A stretch of DNA of 64,000 bases, taken from the NCBI GenBank assembly GCA_963971225.1, contig OZ020269.1, forward strand, positions 100,466,405-100,530,404. The letters are read 5' to 3'. Every line of letters starts with the position of its first letter. Position 1 is the stretch's first letter. The position numbers were made by a program, and so were the translations under genes. Shown here piece after piece: positions 55,560 to 64,000 of the stretch. The DNA comes from Melieria omissa (Eukaryota > Arthropoda > Insecta > Diptera > Ulidiidae). Below the pieces are notes generated by a model. It saw only the letters and a program-made list of their open reading frames with translations, made no database searches and was not told the DNA's origin.

Positions 55560-57722
55560 GTTGCTGAGATGTGCCTTAAATAGCTCAAAACTAGAACTCG
55601 AACCTAGAGCCTCTGGTGTGGAAAGCCAGATTGGCTGTTGCTCGTTTAAGTCTGTGAGGAAACTTGACTCTAAATGTTTGAGCCACGTCGACAAAGAAAG
55701 TACTGAACTAGGAATCGAATGAAGAGCCTCTGGTATGAAAAACAAGAGTGGGTATTCATTGTTGGACTATTGAGTCAAGTCTGTGTGAAAGCTTGACCCC
55801 AAATGCTTAACAAAGAAGGTGCTGAACTAGGAATCGAACCAAGAGCCTCTAGTAAGTCAGAGTGAATATAGCTCGCTGGACTATCGGCGAAAGTCTGTGA
55901 GGAAACCTGAGCCACGTCGACCAAGAAAGTGTTGAACTAGGAATCGATCGAAAAGCAAGAGTTGCTATTGCTTGCTGGATTATCGAGTCAAGTCTGTAAG
56001 GAAATATGACTTCAAATGGTTGAGTCACGCTGTTAAATTTGCTGAACTAGGATTCGAAAGAAGAACTGGAAAACCCAGAGTGGGTATTGCTCGCTGGACC
56101 ATCGAATCAAGTCTGCAAGGAAACTTGACTCTAAATATTTGAGCAGCATCGACAAAGGTTTTGAACTAGGAATCAAATCAAGAGTATCTGGTGTGGAAAG
56201 CCAGAGTGGGCATTGCTCGATGGACTATCGAGTCAAAGTCTGTGAGAAAGTTTAGCCCCAAATATTTGAGCATCGTCGACAAAGAAGGGATGGAACTAGG
56301 AATCGAACCAAGAGTCTTTAGTGTTGTGCTCGTTGGACAATTGCGTCATGTCTGTAAGGAAATTTAACTCCAAATATTTAAGCAACATCGACAAAGAAGG
56401 TATTAGGAATTAGGAACCAAGAGTTTCTGGTGTGCAAAGCCAGAGAGGGTATTGCTTGTTCGACCATCAAGTCAAGTCTGTAAGGATGTTTAATGTGAAA
56501 TATTTGAGCAACATCGACAAAGAAGGTGCTGAACTAGGAATCAAACTAAGAGCCTCTGGTGTGGAAAGCCAGAGTGAGTCTTGCTCATGGGGCTATCGAG
56601 TAAAGTCTGTGAGGAAACTTGACTTCAAATTTTTGAGCCACGTCGACAAAGGTGTTGAACTAGGAATCGAACCTAGACCCTATAGTGTGGAAAGCCAGAG
56701 TGAGTATTGTTCGTTGAACTATCGAGTCAAAGTTTGTGAGAAAGTTTAGCCCCAAATATTTGAGCCTCATCGACAATGAAGGGGTTGCACTAGGAATTGA
56801 ACCAAGAGTCTCTGATGTGGAGTGCTATAGAGGATATCGCTCACTGGACAATCGAGTCATGTCTGTAAGGACCTTTAACTCCAAATATTTAAGCAACATC
56901 GACCAAGAAGGAATTAGAAATCGAACCAAGAGCCTTCGGTGTGGAAAGCCTGAATGGGTATCGTTCGCTGGAGTATCGAGCCATATCAGTAAGGAAGTTT
57001 AACTCCAAATATTTGAGCAACATCGACAAAGAAGGAATTAGGAATCAAACCAAGAGCCTCTGGTGTGGAAAGCTAAAGTGGGTATCGCTCACTGGACTAT
57101 CGAGTCATGTCAGTAAGGAAGTTTAACTCTCGAAGCTAGAGCCTCCGGAGTGGAAAGCCTGAGTGGGTGTTGTTCACTGGACTATCGAGTCAAGTTTGTG
57201 AGAAAGCTTGACACCAAATATTCGAGCCAAGTTTGTGAGGAAGCTTGACTCCAAATATACACAAGGAACGTGCTGAACTTGGAATCGAACCTATCGGGCT
57301 ATCGAGTCAAAGTCTGTGAGTTTCGTCGGCAAAGAAGGTGCTGAACTAGGATTCGAACCAAAAACTTATGTGGAAAGCCTGAGTGGGTGTTGCTCACTGG
57401 ACTATCGAATCAAAGTCTGTGAGGAAGTTTAGCCGCAAATATTTGATGCTTGTCGACAAGGAAGGTTTTGAACTAGGAATCGAACCAAGAGCCTCTGGTG
57501 TGAAGAGCCAGAGTGAGTATTGTTCGTTGGACTATCGAGTCAAAGTCTGTGAGGAAGTTTAGCCCCAAATATTTGAGCCACGTGTACAAAGAAGGGATTC
57601 AATTAGGAATCGAGACAAGAGCCTCTGGTGTGAAAAGAGTGAGCATTGCTCGTGAGGCTATCGAGTCTGTGAGGAAGTTTAACTCCAAATATTTGAGCCA
57701 TTTCGACAAAGAAGATACCTAA
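55560..57722 (-). repeat. ~125-bp tandem array of tRNA-like units, about 18 copies
   Basis: Read on the minus strand, a typical unit begins GACTCGATAGTCCAGCGAGC: a 7-nt 5' end and then an A box exactly at tRNA position 8. It has a CTCTGG...CCAGAG hairpin like an anticodon arm and then the B box GGTTCGATTCC in a T arm (CTAGG-TTCGATT-CCTAG, perfectly paired in the unit near 56661). Roughly 50 bp of linker (CAAATATTTGGAG, CTTTGTCGACG) follows. B-box complements occur near 55592, 55711, 55836, 55946, 56048, 56166, 56297, 56408, 56537, 56661, 56787, 56914, 57036, 57282, 57350, 57476 and 57605, with one damaged unit near 57128. The head resembles the SINE head, sharing CTGGCTT..CA.ACCA.AGG. The acceptor stem does not pair, so these are not functional tRNA genes. 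Plus-strand ORFs are artefacts. Confidence 0.85.
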
Positions 57723-57724
57723 CC

Positions 57725-60105
57725 AATTCCACCACTTCTTGATGACATGCTGAAAGATTTTTTAAAATTTCAGTAACTCACAACTATGACCTGACTAGCT
57801 GTAAAAATAAAATCGATTGTTCCAAAAAACAAGAAATATTTTCTATTCCATTTTCAAAAGCATTGAAATTATTTATAGCTACAATAGAAGAGGCCAAATA
57901 TGTAAATATTATCAAACGGTTTTTAATGAACTTCTCATTTTTACTTTATAAAAGCGTCAAACTTTAACAAAATCTAAAATTTTTCGAAAGGTTTTCAATG
58001 ATTTTCTTATTTTGTTCTAGTTTAGTGAAAGTTGAACCAACTTTACAATTTCCTTGAAGTCTCTTACGAGTATAAAGTTGCAATCATACATTGTTGTTAT
58101 TATTATTGTTTAACAGTTTATAAAAGTTTTAAAGTTTTTTAAAAAATAATTGAGCCATATTACATATAAATTTTGGAATTTCTACCGAAATTTAGTGGAA
58201 TCTTTATATGTAAAGGAAAAGGGAATCTCTAGTTGCAGTACAATGGATATACTCGTATCTCTGTCTGAGTGCTGAATTGTTTCGCTGAATTGAATTGAAT
58301 TGTTTTGACAAACAAATTTACCTAAATTTAAAAAAATTTTAAGTCATAAAAAGAATTAACTAAACGTTTTAAAATCACAAAGTGAAAGTAGTTAGGTGAG
58401 TTAGTTAGTTAGGTTAGGTTAGATTATATATGACATTGATGTTGGCGACAACAGTGATATATTCAATCAATTAAACTTATATGCAATCAAAGTCATTAAC
58501 TATCTGAACTCGGCTTGCTCAGCACTTTTGTGATTACAGTGAACAATCACAATATTATAGAAAAATTATAGACTGTTACAAATATAGTTTTATGTAGTTT
58601 TCGATGCGCAAAAGATGTAAGTTTTGAAAACAATGTAAATGATCAAAACAACATCAGAATCAGGTATTTGAAGCCAGAAAATGTATAAATCATTGTAATA
58701 TGAACAATTGTAATGATGACTATAGATTTTGGTGCTGGATTTCGTTAGCAAATTAAAATTCTTTTTTAATTATTTATCATTTAAAAATACGAAACAAGTT
58801 TTCCTTACAGCAAATTGCTTAGTAAATTTACAACTTGAATCAATCGAAATTAATTAAGCAATACAAGTTCCAGCTGAAACAATGCTCAACAAAAAAACTA
58901 TGTAAACAAATCTATGAAGGAATTCTTAATGAGAAGAGTCCTAATGAAAAATATTACATACGCTTTAGGAAGACTGATGAAACTTCTAATAGCAACACTA
59001 CGCAATATATATTATTACATTAGTATAATATTTTGAATAATTTTTCAAACATTAAAACATAAAACTGTCAAACAACTGAACCGCTAAATCGACTTTCCAC
59101 AGAACTAACGACGTCATAAAGGTTTTTTTGTTTTTTTTTTGTCAGCTTCATTGCCGTAAACTCCATAAGTCATCACTTGCCACTTGGCTTAGCTTTTCAG
59201 TTCTCGTAAATATTTTTTTATTTTTTTTTACATTTTATTTATACAACAACTATTTTTGTTGGTTGACTGTAAATATGCTGCGCTCTGCAACTTTGCGGTT
59301 TTCTCTGTACACAAATGGGGAAAAAACGTATCTATTTTGCTTGGTTTTCAGTTTGTTGTTGTCTTGCATGAAGTTTCATGGTTACTTAGATTACAAACTG
59401 GCAGTAAGGTGTTAATTTGCTACCTTCAAAAAACAATAACAACAACGCAAAAGACACCTGAACAGCCGGCACCAGCTCTTCATGTGTACTTCGGTTACAA
59501 AAATGTAAATAATTGTAAATAATTTTCATTGTTAGCATTGGCCATTAGTGTTGGTGTTACCAATTTTTCAAACAATAACAACAACAAGACAGTTGCATTT
59601 CATGCGAAAGAAAGTGAGTTTCGAAAATTTGTGTGTCATGATTGAGAACAGTCGATTAGTATTTAGTGTAGTGGAGAATTCGAAAAGCATTGGGAGTTAT
59701 TTGTAGTATCTGAAAAAGTTTGTTTTTTTAGGAAAATCATGTTTGTATTTTGTGAAAATTCAACTTCTTATTTTTTTGGAGACAAGATTCTTGTCCGATT
59801 TCAAATCGAAATTGGAATTTGAAATCGTACGAGTTTTTGGGGAAGATTTGACTTCAATTCGAAATAAAATTTAAACTGATTTTTTTGTTGACGTCTATAG
59901 AATTTTTTGTCGAAACGTTAACAGAAAATTGAATATCTTACATGATGAGCATTTTCTTTGCGAGTTTGATGTATTTAAAAGAAACAGAAAGAAGAAAAGT
60001 GGAAACAGTAAAACGCCACATTTTGAGAGACCATTCCAACCCACTGGACATGTCGGAATCTCACTCTCTCTAATTTTCTTATTTTGGCTAACAATGTAGA
60101 TTGGA
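57725..60105. other. AT-rich spacer, no gene seen
   Basis: A TTAGTTAGGTTAGGTTAG run near 58400 may be the edge of a lost LINE tail. No supported gene. Confidence 0.45.
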
Positions 60106-60659
60106 ATTTTTTTTGCAGGTTTTGTTATGTTAGGTGAAGGTGGCTGTCTTGGCATGGGACTTGCCGAAAGTAACACTTAGGCCACGGAATGGGTCCGTTG
60201 TGATACCACAAGTTTAGGGTCTGTCTATTCAAGCCATTTTGAATTGTGGATGAACTCAAGCAAGTTTTTGATGTTAGCTAAACTGAGGTCATTCAAGTTG
60301 TTGAAGAAAGGAGTGCCTAGGGTTTTTCATCTTCGTGTAGATAGAGCCGGGCAGTTGCAGAGAAAATGATTAATAGTTTCCTTCTCCTCTTCAGGATTGC
60401 GACGACCGTGCGACGACTTGTGCTCAGAGCTGTTTGGTTATGGTACAAGAGTTCTCCTCTTGCCATCGCCTGTTGCCCATATCGAGGAAGAAGGAGCAGA
60501 TTTTTAGTTTACAGGAAGCAAGAGGTATGCCTGCTGTAACTGTGGTGTTGAAATACCGGGGCAAGGGGGGGCGGGGGTGCCACGTCTGGAAAGCTGATAA
60601 GCGCAGTATGAGGTATGAGGGTTGAGAATTTAGAACAGATATGATGGTAGCGAGTAATA

Positions 60660-61746
60660 CTACTGTGTCCAAAAAATAAGGTGACATTTGAATTTAAACT
60701 GCGCGCGTTGAAGGATTTGGAGAATTATTTTTTTTTAGGTTGGTAGTACTGTCAGTGACATCTATGTCAAATTTACATGCCAAAATATTCGTTAGTGTTT
60801 GAGATACGCGTTGTTTTGTGAACTGCTGAAAGTGAGTTTTTCGTTTTTTTGCGATGTCGAAATTTGCTGAGCAAAGAATTTGCATTAAATTTTGTTTGCG
60901 GAATCAATTTTCTGCTGCGGATACGTTGAGGATGGTGCAGAAAGTGATGATGAAAGTGGTGATGAGGCTATGTCTAAAACAAATGTTTACAAGTGGTATA
61001 GTGAGTTCCAAGCCGGCTGTGAACATGTCGAAGACGAAGAGCGTCCTGGGCGACCATCAACCTCAACCGACGAAGCTCACGTCCAACAAATCAAAGATTT
61101 GGTGTTGAAAACCCGTCGATTAACGATTAGAGACCTTGCTGATGAGGTTGGCATATCGAAAAGTTCGGTCAATACCATTTTAAAGGATGTTTTGAGCCTC
61201 AAGCGCATGAAATCTCGACTGGTACCGAAAACATTGAATTTTTTGGAAAAAAGGCGTCGCGTTGAAGTGTGTGAAACGATGCTTTCTGACTATCAGGACA
61301 AGATGGAACGTATCTATCGCTATCCGCCTAAAACGGCCGGAATTGTGGAAAGATAATTCTTCGTTTTTACACCACGATAATGCGCCATCCCATACTGCAC
61401 TCGTAATTCGTGATCATTTCGCCAAAAACTCAACCCATATCGTTCCGCAACCACCGTATTCACCTGATCTGGCGCCGTGCGACTTCTGGCTGTTCAGCAA
61501 GCTCAAAAGACCGCTCCGGGGACACCGTTTTGATACGATAGAGGAGATTCAAGCCGCAGCGAAGACAGAACTGAAGGCCATCCCGGAAAGTGACTTCAAT
61601 CAGTGTTTCGAAGATTGGAAAATTCGTTGGCATAAGTGCATTGCATCGGGTGGGGATTATTTTGAAGGGAATGAAATTGATTTGGAAGAATAAATAAAGA
61701 ATTTTCAAAATAAATACAATGTCACCTTATATTTTGGACACAGTAG
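60660..61746 (+). mobile_element. Internally deleted mariner (1087 bp) in the LINE
   Basis: Inverted ends CTACTGTGTCCAAAAAATAA and its complement with one change (61720-61746) are flanked by TA (60658-60659 and 61747-61748; the exact edge is ambiguous by 3 bp because TAC repeats). It is shorter than the usual 1.3 kb because the centre of the gene is missing. Confidence 0.85.
60854..61693 (+). pseudogene. Mariner transposase lacking its first catalytic region
   Basis: It starts [20 protein letters not shown] (HTH). It then shifts frame where a short GATGATGAAAGTGGTGATG-type duplication was added, and continues [36 protein letters not shown] (linker and second HTH) and CETMLSDYQDKMERI. A deletion near 61310 removes about 110 codons, including the TGDE site, and shifts frame. 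It resumes as RPELWKDNSSFLHHDNAPSH (second Asp), PPYSPDLAPCDFWLFSKLKR (third Asp, 34-residue spacing) and GGDYFEGNEID. It cannot encode an active enzyme. Confidence 0.9.
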
Positions 61747-61931
61747 TATATGTTGTCAGGGAAGTCAGGTGAACAGCCTAGGATCCGGCAGTAAATCAGT
61801 ACGTGTCTATCTTTTGATGGTATTTAGTCTCACTGCAGAGAGGGTTGCAGCTTGTTTACCGAAGAGGTCAACAGGAAGAAAGTGGAGCAGGGCATAGAGC
61901 CCTCTGGATGCAGTAATATTGTTGAAAGCTC

Positions 61932-62172
61932 CCTCAACTTTTTCACGTTTAAAATTTGTTTATAAGTTGAAACGCAAATAGAATACCAGCAGTTTTCTAA
62001 TCGCAACGAAAACGGATTTTCGGTTTTCTGGCACATTTCAAACGATTCCGTTTTCGCAAATTGACGAAATCAAAACGAAATTGAGCACACTCCATCACGT
62101 TTTCGCTCCGAGTTTGAAACGAAAACGATTTGTAGCACATGCCTGTATAATTCATTATTATTTTTTTTATTA
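61932..62172. other. Short spacer
   Basis: Contains CGAAAACG-rich sequence (61985-62135) but no identifiable feature. Confidence 0.4.
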
Positions 62173-62175
62173 ATA

Positions 62176-63383
62176 GGGGTACCGGTTAATTCATGCGGTT
62201 TTCTAACAGATGGCGTAACTTGATTTTGCGAAAAGTTATGAAAGCTATTGTCATATAGTTTCAGAATCAGTATGTGTCATTTAGCTGAAGCGTAAACAAC
62301 AATACTTTTTTTACTCTGAAAATGTCGAATTTTGTGCCGAATAAATTGTTTTGCGGGGAGTACTTCTTCATTACTTCAATATGAAGAAAAAGGCTGCCGA
62401 AAGTCATCGTATTTTGGTGGAAGTGTATGGTGTGCATGTTCTAGCTGAGCGCACGTGCCAGAAGTGGTTTGCACGGTTTAAAAGTGTCAATTTTGACTTG
62501 GAGGACGATGAATGGCCCGGAGAGCCAAAAAAGTTTGAAGATCACGAATTGGAGACATTGCTCGACCAAGAAGAAGAACTTGCAAAATCACTTGGCGTCG
62601 CTCGACAAACCATTTCCGATCGTCTAAAAGCAATGGTCATTGGGTGCTGTATGAATTGAAGCCAAGAGACGTCGAACGCCGATTTTTCACGTGTGAACAA
62701 CTGCTTCAACGGCACAAAAGTTGTTTGCATCGAATTGTCACTGGCGATGAAAAGTTGGTCCATTACGAAAATCCAAAACGTCGAGCAACGTATGGATATC
62801 CCGGCCATGCATCATCATCGACGGCCGTTCAGAATATTCATGGCTCAAAGGTTATGCTGTGTATTTGGTGGGAACAGCTGGCTGTAATCTATTATGAGCT
62901 GTTGCAACCGAATAAAACGATCACAGTGGAAGTTTACCGACGACAATTGATGCGTTTGGGCCGAGCACTGCGCGAAAAACGGCCGGAATATGAACAAAGG
63001 CACGGCAAGGTAATTTTGCAACATGACAATGCTCGGCCACATGTTGTACAGGTGGTCAAAACCTACCTTGAAACGCTCAAATGGGATGTCCTACCCCACC
63101 CGCCATATAGTCTTGCGTCATCCGATTACTATCTCTTCCGATCAATGCAACATGGCCTGGCTGACCAGCACTTCTCCAATTATGAAGAAGTCAAAAATTG
63201 GATCGATTCGTGGATAGCGGAAAAGCCGGCCGAATTTTTCAGGGTATTAGTGAATTGCCAGAAAAATGGGGAAAAAGTTATAGCTAGTGATGGACAATAC
63301 TTTGAATATTAAATTTGTAACCATTTTTTCACAATAAAACTTAAATTTTCCCAAAAAAAACCGCACGAATTAACCGGTACCCG
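62176..63383 (+). mobile_element. Mos1-like mariner, 1208 bp
   Basis: Inverted ends of about 27 bp (left GGGGTACCGGTTAATTCATG, right complement CGGGTACCGGTTAATTCGTG) are flanked by TA (62174-62175 and 63384-63385). It has a single decayed transposase gene. Confidence 0.9.
62322..63312 (+). pseudogene. Mos1-type mariner transposase, decayed
   Basis: It begins MSNFVPNK, like the start of Mos1, and shifts frame almost at once. It continues KKKAAESHRILVEVYGVHVL, WFARFKSVNFDLEDDEWPGE, KFEDHELETLLDQ and ARQTISDRLKAM. It loses several codons and changes frame near 62640, then stays open to the end: YELKPRDVERRFFTCEQLLQ, RIVTGDEKLVHYENPKRRA (first Asp), VILQHDNARPHV (second Asp), PPYSLASSDYYLFRSM (third Asp) and IASDGQYFEY. 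PYSLASSD lacks the two residues normally between S and L (PYSPDLAPSD), giving a DD32D spacing. These features place it in the mauritiana-type group and indicate inactivity. Confidence 0.9.
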
Positions 63384-63385
63384 TA

Positions 63386-64000
63386 TTAAAATAAATTATT
63401 TCATTTTGATGACTATTTTGATTAAATATTGTGGATTATAAAAAAGTTGTGTTTGATTAAAAATCGCAATAAAAATAAATATTAAAAAATTTTAAATAAA
63501 AAAAATATTTTTAAAAAAAGATATAATCATTAAATATTTAACATTATCAAAAACAAATTATTGAATTTTTTATCAAAATTAAAGATATCGTGATACTACA
63601 AATTACTGATGAACACATTTTTGTATTATACATTTTTTTTTTAAATTAGAATTTTTCATATTATTTTACCAAAATTAATTTTTTCAAAAAAATTTTCACA
63701 TATGTTTTAAAACCCTTTTTAGAAAGAAAAAATTTCGAAAATTTCGTTTCGAAAACGTTTAGAAGAATTTTTGGGAAATTTTTGTTTGAAAATTTTGTAA
63801 ATTTTTTTATTTTTAATTTTGCTGAATTGTTTTTTGCAGGTACCGTAAAAATAAAAAAAAATATATATATATCAAATTATAAAACTTATTTTTCAATTTT
63901 TACTTTGCGCTCACTGAAAATGATTTGATTTTTTTTTTTATCAGAAAATAAAAATTATTTGCTGAGCAACTACAATGCTTCCTTCATCTTGATTTTTTGA
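63386..64000. other. AT-rich spacer at window end
   Basis: Very AT-rich. A short (TA)n lies near 63861-63873. No gene seen. Confidence 0.5.

Larger units (their letters stand above)
60110..61930 (-). pseudogene. LINE remnant interrupted by a mariner
   Basis: The minus strand from 61930 reads ASRGLYALLHFLPVDLFGK and QAATLSAVRL, the RT-thumb/connection block, up to the mariner right edge at 61746. After the mariner, LINE-like sequence resumes at 60655 and ends with ETINHFLCNCPALSTRR (knuckle, about 60385-60335) and NNLNDLSLANIKNLLEFIHN (about 60315-60250). Stops and a lost RNase H domain show it is dead. A 3' stretch near 60165-60215 resembles that at 13945-13985. Confidence 0.75.

Noticed and set aside
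56432..57126. Plus-strand ORFs with repeated LGIEPR and VSKEV motifs
   Set aside because: They are tandem-array units read in one frame; stops vary between units and the conserved structure is the tRNA-like one on the other strand.
55560..57722. CRISPR array or true tRNA gene cluster
   Set aside because: Units are contiguous ~125-bp repeats without unique spacers, and the acceptor stems do not pair, so neither applies.

Overview
The window looks like nuclear DNA of a higher dipteran (true fly), and a tephritid-type genome is my best guess. The reasons are very AT-rich, gene-poor sequence, many CAA/TTG runs, short GT-AG introns, fly-type mariner and Tc3 elements, and LINE remnants ending in TAACC-type tails. 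The species cannot be fixed from the sequence alone. I find one convincing host gene. Nearly everything else I can explain is transposon-derived or tandem-repeat DNA.

Layout. At 0-8 kb there are AT-rich spacer, RTE-like and RNase H-bearing LINE scraps, a 47-bp retro-insertion with a 14-bp target duplication, and a solo LTR flanked by ATAT. At 9-17 kb there are four (ATAAA)n arrays' first three members (the fourth is at 35 kb), a LINE end, a tRNA-headed SINE, a small TTAA-flanked element, and a second TTAA-flanked element carrying a gutted Tc1/mariner-superfamily element inside it. At 18.6-24 kb there is a Tc1/mariner cluster: a near-intact Himar1-like mariner with one stop codon, an intact intron-containing Tc3-type transposase inside a 2.1-kb foldback with 700-bp arms, and a decayed mariner with a ~200-bp insertion. 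At 27-29 kb there is a ~140-bp tandem array interrupted by a LINE end. At 32.7-33.4 kb there is a ~200-bp array. At 36.5-38.7 kb there is a decayed LINE. At 39 kb there is a TA-flanked MITE. At 42-45 kb there is a mariner split by a LINE, then a 728-bp TTAA-flanked element.

At 46.2-50.3 kb (minus strand) lies the host gene, a five-exon short-chain dehydrogenase/reductase of 354 residues resembling DHRSX/retinol dehydrogenases. Its 2.8-kb second intron holds a ~200-bp tandem array and a piggyBac-type MITE. At 50.9-57.7 kb a LINE is split by an 839-bp block containing a SINE and a small piece of an unusual ~125-bp tandem array. The main array, about 18 units, lies at 55.56-57.72 kb. Each unit, read on the minus strand, resembles a tRNA (A box at position 8, T-arm B box) and appears related to the SINE head. 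At 60-63.4 kb a mariner sits inside a LINE, followed by a Mos1-like mariner remnant.

The most interesting items are the tandem tRNA-like array with its partial second copy, the Tc3 foldback whose read-through transcript would be a long hairpin RNA, and at least four TTAA-flanked non-autonomous elements, two of them with empty-site paralogues visible in the window.
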